Origin: Nocardioides sp. CER19
Lineage (GTDB): Bacteria > Actinomycetota > Actinomycetes > Propionibacteriales > Nocardioidaceae
NCBI RefSeq assembly: GCF_029846275.1
Contig: NZ_JARVWS010000004.1
Coordinates: 372,001 to 436,000, forward strand
DNA length: 64,000 bases
Direction: 5' to 3'
In this document: piece by piece, positions 53,436-60,967 of the stretch
How positions within the stretch are numbered: position 1 is the first letter of the stretch
Layout: each line of letters begins with the position of its first letter
Program-made: the position numbers and the translations under genes
The notes under the pieces: model-generated
Databases searched by the model: none
What the model was told of the DNA's origin: nothing
The model's input: only the letters and a program-made list of their open reading frames with translations

Positions 53436-55039
53436 TGTTCGACGCCGACCGACTGCCTTTCCGGGTGGCAGCGCTCGCACGGATCATCGTGCTGGTCGCG
53501 CTCACCGGGCCCGTGCTGTGGACCCGTGATGCGGCGGCCCTGCTCGCGCTCCTCGTCATCGGGGCCATCTGGGCCCTCGCCACCATCGTGGACCTGCGTC
53601 GCGTCCTTCCACTCGCGCTGCTCACGACCGGCGAGGCGATTCTCGTCGGGATCGTCTGCGGGATCGTGGTCGACACCTCCACCGCCGTCCTCGGAGCCCT
53701 GTGCGTGCCACCCTTCACGGCCTCGGTCTTCCGCGGCCTCTGGGGCATGGCGACATCCTTGTGTGCCGAGCTCGCCATGCTGGTCGTGTTCGCCTTCCTC
53801 ATCGGCGGGCCACTCACGGCTGAGCAGCTCTCCGCCGCCTTCAGCTGGTCGGTGACCGGTCTGGGCCTTGCCCTGATCGGGACCTTCCTCCACGGCGCCC
53901 TCGTGGAGCGCAGCGACCCGCTGGCGCCCTACCACTACGCGCAGAGCCTCCTGCGTCAGCTGATCGGGATCTCGGAGGGGCTCGACAGCGGCCTGGACCC
54001 CGTCGCTCTGGGCGGCTCGATCCTCTCCGCCGTCCGCGACGAGGTGCCGACGGTGGCGATGACGTTGTACGTCGCCCGCGACGGAGCCCTGCTCCCGCTC
54101 GTGACGAAGTCGCTCGGCACCCCCGAGGACGTGCAGCACTTCGAGGCGCTGGCGACCCAGTGCTGGCGTCAGTGCGCGCCGGTCCAGCGTGACCGCCTGT
54201 TCGGCTTCCCACTGCTTGCCGACTCCGGCACCACCGGCGTCGTCGTGGCCGCGCTCCCTGACGGGACCGACGTCCGCGCCGTCGGCCTCGACGGCGCGGT
54301 TCGCCGGCTCACCGCGACCCTGCGCCCGAGCGCCGTCCACCTCGACACCGCTCTCCTCTTCGCGGCCTTCCGCGACGCCGCCAGCGCCGAGGAGCGACGT
54401 CGGCTGGCCCGCGAGATGCACGACGGGGTCGCCCAGGACATCGCGTCCCTCGGCTACCTCGCCGACGCGCTCGCCGCCGTCGCGACGACCGACGCGCAGC
54501 ACGAGCGGATCGCGATGCTCCGCCAGCGGGTCAGTGCGATCGTCACCGAGATCCGCCGGTCGCTCGTCAACCTGCGCACCAGCATCGGCGAGAGCGAGAG
54601 TCTCGGCGCCGCCATCGCCTCGGTCGCCCGTAACCTCTCGGAGGTCTCAGGCGTTCCGATCCACGTGACCGCCGACGAGCTCACCGAGCGGCTCCGCCCC
54701 GAGGTGGAGGCGGAGCTGTTCCGCATCGCCCAGGAAGCCATGAACAACGCGGTCAAGCACGCCCGGGCGGACGCGATCGAGGTGCACTGCCAGGTGCGTG
54801 CCCCCGCAGCGCGGATCACCGTGACCGACGACGGGCGCGGTCTGCAGCCAGGCCGCCGCGACTCGCACGGGTTGAAGATCATGCGCGAGCGCGCCCTGCT
54901 GGTCAACGGCGCACTCGAGCTGACGGACTCCCCTGGCGGCGGCCTGTGCGTGTCTGTCACGATCCGGGGCGACGGCGGCCCTGAAGAGATCACGGTCCTC
55001 CAACCGGACTTCGACGATGAGACGAGGGTGAAAGCATGA
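53435..55039 (+). CDS. Membrane sensor histidine kinase (NarL-partner type)
   Basis: 534 residues. The N-terminal 150 form several membrane helices (IIVLVALTGPVLW, LLALLVIGAIWALATI, TTGEAILVGIVCGIVV). A GAF-like region follows, then the HisKA_3 dimerisation helix with the phosphorylatable His in LAREMHDGVAQDIASLG, and an ATPase domain with EAMNNAVKHARADAI and VTDDGRGLQPGR. Its stop overlaps the response regulator start as ATGA. Signal unknown; a pilus- or envelope-linked cue is inferred from operon position. Confidence 0.9.
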   Translation: MFDADRLPFRVAALARIIVLVALTGPVLWTRDAAALLALLVIGAIWALATIVDLRRVLPLALLTTGEAILVGIVCGIVVDTSTAVLGALCVPPFTASVFRGLWGMATSLCAELAMLVVFAFLIGGPLTAEQLSAAFSWSVTGLGLALIGTFLHGALVERSDPLAPYHYAQSLLRQLIGISEGLDSGLDPVALGGSILSAVRDEVPTVAMTLYVARDGALLPLVTKSLGTPEDVQHFEALATQCWRQCAPVQRDRLFGFPLLADSGTTGVVVAALPDGTDVRAVGLDGAVRRLTATLRPSAVHLDTALLFAAFRDAASAEERRRLAREMHDGVAQDIASLGYLADALAAVATTDAQHERIAMLRQRVSAIVTEIRRSLVNLRTSIGESESLGAAIASVARNLSEVSGVPIHVTADELTERLRPEVEAELFRIAQEAMNNAVKHARADAIEVHCQVRAPAARITVTDDGRGLQPGRRDSHGLKIMRERALLVNGALELTDSPGGGLCVSVTIRGDGGPEEITVLQPDFDDETRVKA

Positions 55040-55695
55040 GCGAGCCGATCAAGATCCTTCTGGTGGACGACCACGAGCTCATCCGCGAGGGACTCGCGGG
55101 CGTGATGCAGCTCGAGGACGACATGGAGGTCGTCGGGCAGGCGGGCAGCGTGGCCGAGGCCCTCAGGGCCTACGCCGCCCTCTCCCCCGGTGTCGTGGTC
55201 GCCGACCTGCAGCTGCAGGACGGCACCGGGCTCGACATCGTGCGCAGCATCCGGAAGGCGAACGACAAGACGGGTGTCGTCGTGCTCACGATGCACTCGG
55301 GCGACGACCAGATCTTCGCGGCCATGGAGGCCGGCGCCTCGGGCTTCGTGGGCAAGGACGCGCCGTCCGGCGAGGTCGTCAGGGCTGCGCGGCATGCAGC
55401 GGTCTCCCCCCGTTCGTTCGTGTGCGCCGGACTGGCACAGGCGATGATGCGACGCGCCACGTCGGAGTCCACCAAGCTCTCCGATCGGGAGCACGAGGTC
55501 CTGCTGCTGCTCGCCGACGGGCTGGGCGCCGCCCAGATCGGTCAGCAGCTCTACCTGTCGGAGTCGACGGCGAAGTCGCACATCGCGAAGATCTACCAGA
55601 AGCTCGGCGCGGCGAACCGCGCCCAGGCCCTCGTGACAGCGATGCGGATCGGGCTGCTCTCCAGCGTCCAGCCGGCCGGGCGACCTGTCGGCTGA
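55036..55695 (+). CDS. NarL/LuxR-type response regulator of the pilus locus
   Basis: 219 residues. The receiver domain has ILLVDDHELIREGLAG, the phospho-acceptor Asp in VVVADLQLQDGTG and Lys in GFVGKDAPSG. The C-terminal LuxR helix-turn-helix is LSDREHEVLLLLADGLGAAQ, followed by SESTAKSHIAKIYQKLGAAN. Cognate to the kinase upstream. NarL-type regulators bind paired heptamers; two matching palindromes begin 14 and 494 bp after this gene, in front of the pilin genes, and a third is at 63096. Confidence 0.92.
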   Translation: MSEPIKILLVDDHELIREGLAGVMQLEDDMEVVGQAGSVAEALRAYAALSPGVVVADLQLQDGTGLDIVRSIRKANDKTGVVVLTMHSGDDQIFAAMEAGASGFVGKDAPSGEVVRAARHAAVSPRSFVCAGLAQAMMRRATSESTKLSDREHEVLLLLADGLGAAQIGQQLYLSESTAKSHIAKIYQKLGAANRAQALVTAMRIGLLSSVQPAGRPVG

Positions 55696-55708
55696 CCTGG
55701 GACCTTCG

Positions 55709-55724
55709 TAGTCCGAACGGGCTA
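55709..55724. promoter_or_regulatory. Pilin operator 1 (7-2-7 palindrome)
   Basis: TAGTCCGAACGGGCTA: heptamer TAGTCCG, two bases, inverted heptamer CGGGCTA. 140 bp upstream of the first pilin start. The same 16 bases recur at 56189. Confidence 0.8.
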
Positions 55725-55780
55725 CCAAGGTCGACACTGTCTCCCGATTCGGCGCGCGTGCCGCTCCCTCAGGATTGATG

Positions 55781-55800
55781 CGTGGGGCACGGGCTCCACG
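55781..55800. promoter_or_regulatory. Second palindrome in the pilin 1 leader
   Basis: CGTGGGGCACGGGCTCCACG: arms CGTGG and CCACG around a near-symmetric core. A closely similar 20-mer lies at 56263-56282 before pilin 2. Could be an operator or an mRNA hairpin. Confidence 0.6.
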
Positions 55801-55864
55801 GACACACGGGAACGACGTCCGGAGCCCAGCTCTCGGCCAACATCTCAAGGGGAGACAGATCACC

Positions 55865-56071
55865 ATGGTGGACTACCTGCGCATCATGCTCAACGCTCGC
55901 ATGTCGAAGATGGAGGAGCGCGGCGCCTCGGCCGTCGAGTACGGCCTCCTCATCGCCGGCATCGCCGCCGTCATCGTCGTCGCGGTCATGGCCCTCGGCC
56001 CGATCATCAAGGACGCGTTCCACAAGACCTGCACCGCGATCGCGAGCGGGTCGGGCAGCTGCAACCAGTAA
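55865..56071 (+). CDS. flp: Flp-type pilin 1
   Basis: 68-residue type IVb prepilin: a 19-residue basic leader ending EERG, then the processing motif G/ASAVEY (Glu at +5) and one hydrophobic helix (GLLIAGIAAVIVVAVMAL). The C-terminus has two Cys (KTCTAIASGSGSCNQ). ATG 55865 follows an AAGGGGAG ribosome site. It has its own operator, leader palindrome and a strong terminator. The prepilin peptidase gene is not in the window. Confidence 0.93.
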   Translation: MVDYLRIMLNARMSKMEERGASAVEYGLLIAGIAAVIVVAVMALGPIIKDAFHKTCTAIASGSGSCNQ

Positions 56072-56111
56072 CCGCAGCTCGAACGTCGACCGCGCCTCGC
56101 CGCGGTCAACC

Positions 56112-56142
56112 AGGGCGCCGCAGCGACATGCTGCGGCGCCCT
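56112..56142 (+). terminator. Terminator of pilin gene 1
   Basis: AGGGCGCCGCAG, 7-nt loop, CTGCGGCGCCCT: a perfect 12-bp stem beginning 41 nt after the pilin 1 stop. Confidence 0.85.
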
Positions 56143-56188
56143 GCTGCGTCTGGCTCTTGAGGCGCCGGACGCCGTCGTGGGAGCGAGG

Positions 56189-56204
56189 TAGTCCGAACGG
56201 GCTA
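56189..56204. promoter_or_regulatory. Pilin operator 2 (7-2-7 palindrome)
   Basis: Identical 16-mer to operator 1, followed as there by a TCGACAC and CTCCCGATTC stretch. 134 bp upstream of the second pilin start. Confidence 0.8.
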
Positions 56205-56262
56205 TCGGGATCGACACGCTCTCCCGATTCGCGCGCAATCGGCCGTTCGCCAGCATTCTCAC

Positions 56263-56282
56263 CGTGGGGCAGCGGCTCCACG
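56263..56282. promoter_or_regulatory. Second palindrome in the pilin 2 leader
   Basis: CGTGGGGCAGCGGCTCCACG, matching the pilin 1 leader palindrome at 18 of 20 positions. Confidence 0.6.
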
Positions 56283-56338
56283 TCGCCGTGGCCAGGAGCC
56301 TGCGGCCCCAGAAACTCCAATGAAGGGGAGAGATCAAC

Positions 56339-56554
56339 ATGGTGGACTACCTCCGCATCGTGCTCAACGCCCGCCTCGCCAAGATGGAGGAGCGCGGCGC
56401 CTCGGCCGTCGAGTACGGCCTGCTCATCGCCGGCATCGCCGCCGTCATCGTCGTCGCGGTCATGGCCCTCGGCCCGATCGTCAAGGACGCGTTCGACAAG
56501 ACCTGCCAGTCGATCAAGTCCGGCGCCGCCACCCTCAGCGGCAGCTGCGCCTGA
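56339..56554 (+). CDS. flp: Flp-type pilin 2
   Basis: 71-residue prepilin nearly identical to pilin 1 through the leader, processing site and helix. Its tail is different (KTCQSIKSGAATLSGSCA) but again has two Cys about 13 residues apart. ATG 56339 follows AAGGGGAGAG. The match includes the promoter region, so the two genes look like a tandem duplication of a whole transcription unit. Confidence 0.93.
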   Translation: MVDYLRIVLNARLAKMEERGASAVEYGLLIAGIAAVIVVAVMALGPIVKDAFDKTCQSIKSGAATLSGSCA

Positions 56555-56580
56555 CCGAGGCATTCGGCACCTTCGATGAA

Positions 56581-56610
56581 GGGGCGTCGCAGTGCGTTCT
56601 GCGGCGCCCC
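56581..56610 (+). terminator. Terminator between pilin genes 2 and 3
   Basis: GGGGCGTCGCAG, 6-nt loop, CTGCGGCGCCCC: 12-bp stem with one G-U pair, followed by TGCCCTTTCC. Transcripts that pass it would include pilin 3, whose start is 22 nt further on. Confidence 0.8.
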
Positions 56611-56631
56611 TGCCCTTTCCAAGGAGCGACC

Positions 56632-56829
56632 ATGCAGTGCAGGAACGACAGAGGTGCCTCAGCCGTCGAGTACGGGCTGTTGATCGCGGGCATCGCGGCA
56701 GTCGTGGCGATCGTCGTCGTGGGACTGGGCCAGGCGGTCGGGCATCGGCTGTCCGACAACTGCGACGAGATCGGCGGCCACATCCAGACGGCCCTGGCGC
56801 AGAGCGGAAGCACCGGCTGTACCCCGTGA
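56632..56829 (+). CDS. Flp-type pilin 3, divergent
   Basis: 65-residue prepilin with a much shorter leader (MQCRNDRG). The processing site G/ASAVEY and helix start are as in the other two. The C-terminal part (GHRLSDNCDEIGGHIQTALA) is unrelated to pilins 1 and 2 apart from two Cys. The leader has an extra Cys at position 3. ATG 56632 is preceded by AAGGAG. With no operator of its own it probably depends on read-through; could be a minor pilin. Confidence 0.88.
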   Translation: MQCRNDRGASAVEYGLLIAGIAAVVAIVVVGLGQAVGHRLSDNCDEIGGHIQTALAQSGSTGCTP

Positions 56830-56831
56830 CA

Positions 56832-58070
56832 TCACGATCCCAGGCGTTTCGCCAGAGCGATCCTCTGCAGCGCGGTCGGGTGTGACCCGAACCAGAACTG
56901 CGACCAGGACGCCGGTGTCGGATCCGACAGCGAGCTGAGTGCCAGCTTGCGCTGAAGGTTCACGAAGGCATCGGCGTCCTTCGTCGTCTCCAGGGCCGCG
57001 ACGTCTGCCCGTGTCTCGATCTGGCGGCTGATCGTGTTCTGCAGCGGAAGCGCCAGCACCGTGCCGATCGCCAGCAGAGCGAGCAGCATCGGCACGTCCT
57101 CCGGTTCGCCGATCCGCGAGCCGTCGGCGCGGCGGCGCTCAACGATCACCCCCAGCAGGCCGATCGCCGCGAGTGCGCCCGTCGCTCCCAGGAGCGACCC
57201 GGTCAGCACGTCGTCGTGCTTCGCGTGCCCGAGCTCGTGCGACACCACCGACAGCGTCTCGGCGCGGGGCACCTCGTTGACGAGGTTGTCGAAGAGCACC
57301 ACTCGTCGTGTGCTCCCGAAGCCGGAGACGTAGGCGTTGAGCGTCGTCGTCCGGCGCGATGCGTCGGCGACCAGCACGTCGTCGATGTGCACGCCTTGCT
57401 TCTCGGCGAGGGCGAAGACGTCGGAGCGCAGCTCCCCTGCCGGTAGTGAGGTGAAGTTGTTGAACAGGGGCTCGACGATCACCGGGTAGACATAGGACCC
57501 GAGCAGGACCAGCACGCCCAGCGTCACGCCGGCGATGGCGGGCCAGAACCGCCGCCAGCGCCGAACGCACGCCATGAGCGCGAGCAGCCCCAGCGACGTG
57601 GCGACGATCGACACCACGAGACTCGTGAGGCGGTCGGTCGCGAAGCCGCTCCAGGCCTGCCGCGAGAGGCCCACTTCGAGCTGGCGCCGGCGCACCTGGA
57701 TCGCGGGCACCAGCGTGGCGAGCGAGCCGAGGACCTCGAGCACGACGACGCCCTGGACGACCCGCAGCCACCACGGACCGCGCAGGAGACCCATCAGGCG
57801 ACGGCCCAGCGGCGAGAAGCCGAGGACACACGCGACGAGGAGCGAGATCACCATCCCCGAGCGCGACCAGAAGCGGGCGAACGAGGAGTAGGACTCCATC
57901 GCCGAGATCTGCGCGTGCGTGAACACGCTCTCGGCCGGCGGTGGATCGAGTGGCCCACCCGGATAGGGATGCCACGGCACGCGTACGACGGCCACGACGA
58001 CGAAGAGGACGAGGCCGACGCCCATCACGGCGAACGCGACGCGACGCGCCGGGGGTGCGTCTGCTCTCAC
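56832..58070 (-). CDS. Membrane M48-family zinc peptidase (Ste24-like)
   Basis: 412 residues with several membrane helices and the zinc motif SHELGHAKHDD, with the third ligand region in QIETRADVAALE. FNNFTSLPAGELRSDVFALA, then STRRVVLFDNLVNE, are typical of CAAX-protease-1-like M48 peptidases. In bacteria such enzymes serve in membrane protein quality control. The GTG 58070 start overlaps the stop of the next gene as GTGA. Converges on pilin 3 with 2 nt between stops. Confidence 0.9.
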   Translation of the reverse strand: MRADAPPARRVAFAVMGVGLVLFVVVAVVRVPWHPYPGGPLDPPPAESVFTHAQISAMESYSSFARFWSRSGMVISLLVACVLGFSPLGRRLMGLLRGPWWLRVVQGVVVLEVLGSLATLVPAIQVRRRQLEVGLSRQAWSGFATDRLTSLVVSIVATSLGLLALMACVRRWRRFWPAIAGVTLGVLVLLGSYVYPVIVEPLFNNFTSLPAGELRSDVFALAEKQGVHIDDVLVADASRRTTTLNAYVSGFGSTRRVVLFDNLVNEVPRAETLSVVSHELGHAKHDDVLTGSLLGATGALAAIGLLGVIVERRRADGSRIGEPEDVPMLLALLAIGTVLALPLQNTISRQIETRADVAALETTKDADAFVNLQRKLALSSLSDPTPASWSQFWFGSHPTALQRIALAKRLGS

Positions 58071-59305
58071 GCGGCCAAGTGTGACAAACGCCGCTGCCAC
58101 AGGTGCGTCAGGCCCTCGGTGCCGACGCCGAGCACGTCGCGAAGGACCGTGTCGAGGTCCTCCCCGGCGCCGACGCGGTCGTAGACCTCGACGAGCCCCT
58201 GCTCCCCCGCGCGGTCCGCGATGACCCGGCAGACCAGCCACGCCGCCTCGTACTCCGCGCCGAAGCTGTCGGAGTGCGAGTTGAAATCGCTCTGGTCGGG
58301 CAGGCGAGCCGGCGGACCGCTTTTGCGGACCTGGGCGATGATCTGGCCGGCCGTCGTGGTGATCGGGAGGTGGACGTCGCGCAGCGCCACGTAGTCGGCG
58401 AACCCCTCCGTCAGCCAGATCGGACGGTGAGTGTTGCTGGGCGCGTTGGTGGCCGCGTGGGTCGCCTCGTGGCTGATCACGATCTGCGCCCCCTGCTTGT
58501 CGAGGGTGCTCATCACCTCCGGGTTCACGAAGACGTGCACCGGGGCGTCCTCCGCCGTCGAGCCGTCGACGCTCGCGGTCACGGCCGCCACGCCGGCGTA
58601 CGTCCCCGCATCGGCGCCGAGCGCCGCGTCCAGCGCTGCCTCCGACCGTGGCACCTCGACCACCAGAGGACCCGCCCACCCCGTGACCACCCGGCCGACG
58701 ATCGTGACGGCCCGCTGCGCCAGCGCCGAGTAGCGCTGGACGTTCGCCGCGTCCGGTCCGAGCGCGAGGACGCCCGCCCCGGTGCGGACGTGCAGCGGCT
58801 CGGTGAGCCAGAGGGGACTGCGCTGCGCTCCCCCGCCGATGCCCGTGATGCCGGCCTTTCCGTCCGATACCGCGAAGCCGACCGCCACCTCCGTGTGGAC
58901 GGATGCGGCGTCGTAGCCGTCGAACCGCCACGTGAAGTCGACCGCGGCGGTCCAGCGGCCGTCCGGATCGACCGGGCCGCTCTCGTCGACGTACCTCGCG
59001 CTGAAGTCGGTGACGTCCAGCTCGCCGGCGTTCGATGCCACCGCACCCAACAGCGAGCCGGCCCGGTCGTCGGCGCCGAGCACTTCGGCGGCCGAGCGGT
59101 CGTGACTGGAGACGGCCTGCTCGAGATCATCCAGCGTGGTGGCGGCGAGGTCCGGACGCGCGGAGACCTGCGAGCGCTGCGGGTGCGAGGCGACGTAGGT
59201 GTCGGGCTTGACCGCCAGCCAGACGACCCCCACGACGCAGAGGCACAGGAAGGCAGCAAGGCCGGCCCCCCACCAACGTGGGCGACCGGCCTTGCGTGTG
59301 GTCAA
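58067..59305 (-). CDS. Membrane-anchored extracellular gluzincin metallopeptidase
   Basis: 412 residues: N-terminal basic tail and one membrane segment (WWGAGLAAFLCLCVVGVVWLA), then a long extracellular region. The zinc motif is ISHEATHAATN (HExxH), with the downstream Glu in WLTEGFADYVA. The first 150 extracellular residues resemble a nuclear-transport-factor-like or stalk domain, but this is uncertain. Starts at TTG 59305, 8 nt after the NlpC/P60 stop. The adjacent peptidoglycan hydrolase suggests an envelope role. Confidence 0.82.
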   Translation of the reverse strand: MTTRKAGRPRWWGAGLAAFLCLCVVGVVWLAVKPDTYVASHPQRSQVSARPDLAATTLDDLEQAVSSHDRSAAEVLGADDRAGSLLGAVASNAGELDVTDFSARYVDESGPVDPDGRWTAAVDFTWRFDGYDAASVHTEVAVGFAVSDGKAGITGIGGGAQRSPLWLTEPLHVRTGAGVLALGPDAANVQRYSALAQRAVTIVGRVVTGWAGPLVVEVPRSEAALDAALGADAGTYAGVAAVTASVDGSTAEDAPVHVFVNPEVMSTLDKQGAQIVISHEATHAATNAPSNTHRPIWLTEGFADYVALRDVHLPITTTAGQIIAQVRKSGPPARLPDQSDFNSHSDSFGAEYEAAWLVCRVIADRAGEQGLVEVYDRVGAGEDLDTVLRDVLGVGTEGLTHLWQRRLSHLAA

Positions 59306-59312
59306 CGGTGTC

Positions 59313-60305
59313 TCAGCCAGGGCGGACGGCGCCGGAGTACGGCATCGAGTGCAGCGGCGAGATCTCCACGCCCGCGCTCGGGTTGGCCGCGTGGAGGACC
59401 ATGCCACCGCCGATGTAGATGCCGACGTGGCTGATCGGGCTGTAGTAGAAGACCAGGTCACCCGGCTGCAGGTCGCTCTCGGCGATGTGCGGGCCGGAGC
59501 TGTACTGGGCACGCGAGGAGTGCGGCAGGGAGACGCCGGCGGCCCCCCACGCGCGCATCGTCAGGCCGGAGCAGTCGAAGGCGTCGGGACCGGTGGCGCC
59601 CCAGACGTACGCGTCGCCGAGCTGGGCACGCGCGTACGCGATGGCAGCGCCGGCGCGGCCGCTGGCCGGCACGTCGACCGGCGTGCGGTCGGAGGACGAG
59701 GAGTCGCGCGACAGGATCGCCTGGCGCTCCTGGTCCTTCAGCTTGGCCAGCAGGTCCTTCGCCTCGGCGAGCTTGCCGTCGACGGCCTTCTTGTCCGCGG
59801 CGAGCTTCTTCTCGGTCGCCGAGACCTCGGCGGCGCGCTGCTCGGTCGCCTTGCGGCGCAGACGGAGGGCGTCCAGCTGGGTCGCGTAGTCGCGGTAGAG
59901 CCCGGCCTGCAGGCTGTCGAAGTCCGAAATGGTGGACAGCTGCCCGAGGAACACCTTCGGGTCGTCGGAGATGAAGACCTGACCGACGGCGGAGAGGTTG
60001 GAGCCCTCGAACTGCTGGAGCATCGAGTCGCGCAGCTGCTCACGGATCGAGGACAGCGCGGTGTCCTGGCGCTCCTGATCGGCGCGAAGGCTGTCGAGCT
60101 CCTGCTTGAGAGCAGAGAGTCGGAGCCGGGCCTCGTTGTAGTTCTCGGTCGCCTGGTCGGCGTCCTTGTAGAGCGTGTCGACGCGCGCCTGCACGTCCTT
60201 GATATTGGGCTTCGCCTCTGCGGGCGTCGTGGCGGTCATCCCGAGGGTGCAGGCGAGCCCGAGGCCCGCCACCGCTGCAGCGACGCGTTTCCGACCGTTC
60301 AGCAC
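59313..60305 (-). CDS. Secreted NlpC/P60 peptidoglycan endopeptidase
   Basis: 330 residues: signal peptide (VAAAVAGLGLACTLGMTATT), a coiled-coil domain of about 170 residues (ADQATENYNEARLRLSALKQ onward), a short linker and a C-terminal NlpC/P60 domain. The catalytic Cys is in DAFDCSGLTMRAW, the His in ISHVGIYIG, and the third polar residue in VLHAANPSAG. RipA/CwlO-like architecture; it would cleave stem peptides. The GTG 60305 start follows AAGGAG. A c-di-AMP riboswitch precedes it. Confidence 0.93.
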   Translation of the reverse strand: MLNGRKRVAAAVAGLGLACTLGMTATTPAEAKPNIKDVQARVDTLYKDADQATENYNEARLRLSALKQELDSLRADQERQDTALSSIREQLRDSMLQQFEGSNLSAVGQVFISDDPKVFLGQLSTISDFDSLQAGLYRDYATQLDALRLRRKATEQRAAEVSATEKKLAADKKAVDGKLAEAKDLLAKLKDQERQAILSRDSSSSDRTPVDVPASGRAGAAIAYARAQLGDAYVWGATGPDAFDCSGLTMRAWGAAGVSLPHSSRAQYSSGPHIAESDLQPGDLVFYYSPISHVGIYIGGGMVLHAANPSAGVEISPLHSMPYSGAVRPG

Positions 60306-60329
60306 GAGCGGGCGGTCTCCTTGCTTGTG

Positions 60330-60512
60330 TCGTACGCCTACCGGGTGAGCTGACGGGTTCGGGCACGACTGGCCCTACCCCCGCTCCTCGCCACCGCTGT
60401 CGCCAGCGGCCGCGCCTTGCGGGAGATTCACCCCAGATGGCGACGCCTTGCGGCGCCACCGGTTGGTTCCCCGGCTCTCGACTGGCCCGAATCCAGTCGA
60501 AACTCAGCGCGA
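60330..60512 (-). ncRNA. c-di-AMP riboswitch (ydaO/yuaA class)
   Basis: On the minus strand the leader contains the conserved pieces of the ydaO aptamer in order: a GGGGAACC stretch, GGGGTGAATCTCCCG, GTAGGG, then GCCCGAACCCGTCAGCTCA and CCGGTAGGCG just before the ribosome site. This class usually sits upstream of resuscitation-factor and NlpC/P60 genes in actinobacteria and lowers expression when c-di-AMP is high. Boundaries are approximate. With the hairpin at 60511 it fills most of the gene-free stretch 60306-60649. Confidence 0.9.
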
Positions 60513-60550
60513 TGCCCGCGTGGGTCGGTCGACCCACTTCCACGGGCATC
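60511..60550. repeat. Long imperfect hairpin at the 5' edge of the riboswitch
   Basis: GATGCCCG at 60511 pairs with CGGGCATC at 60543-60550, and the inner TGGGTCG pairs with CGACCCA. Could be an upstream operator, a terminator for other transcripts or part of the leader RNA. Confidence 0.65.
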
Positions 60551-60649
60551 TGAGTGCTGAACTCTAACCTCCATGTGGGAGCGCGGCCAATCCGCCCTCC
60601 GGGCGTGTTGTGGACACTTTGGCCCCTTCAGTCACACCTGTCACACAGG

Positions 60650-60856
60650 TCACGCCGACTCCACCTCAGCGGCCGATGTCGGCGACACCATCCGCAGCGG
60701 CGGGACCAAGCCACCGGCGGCCAGCACGTCGAGCGCCCGGCGTTCGTCGTCCTCGAACCCCAGCTCCGGCGGTGGCCCGAGCAGCACCGTCACCACGCAG
60801 TCGTGACACGCCAGCCCACGCACCACGCAGGTGTCGCAGTCGATCCTCGTCGTCAT
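60650..60856 (-). CDS. Small double-CxxC protein
   Basis: 68 residues from ATG 60856: MTTRIDCDTCVVRGLACHDC gives two CxxC pairs in the first 20 residues, a likely zinc-ribbon or redox centre. The remainder (LGPPPELGFEDDERRALDVL) is helical. Short proteins of this type occur at the same place, beside the DEDD/GIY-YIG gene, in other actinobacteria. Function unknown. Three TCACA-like elements spaced 9 bp apart (60632-60653) overlap its stop codon. Confidence 0.75.
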   Translation of the reverse strand: MTTRIDCDTCVVRGLACHDCVVTVLLGPPPELGFEDDERRALDVLAAGGLVPPLRMVSPTSAAEVESA

Positions 60857-60954
60857 GTCGCACACGGTGGCACCCGCCACCGACAGTCCCCCATCAGGCG
60901 ATCCTTCACCCGGCCGGCCCCGCGCGCCGCCAGCGGATTGTCGGAGGTGGCTCC

Positions 60955-60960
60955 TAACGT
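60955..60960 (+). promoter_or_regulatory. -10 box of the exonuclease/GIY-YIG gene
   Basis: TAACGT, 7 nt before ATG 60968. Confidence 0.55.
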
Positions 60961-60967
60961 CACCGCC

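Noticed and set aside
60632..60653. Three TCACA elements as a CRP/GlxR site
   Set aside because: They are direct repeats spaced 9 bp apart, not the inverted TGTGA-N6-TCACA arrangement, and overlap a stop codon.
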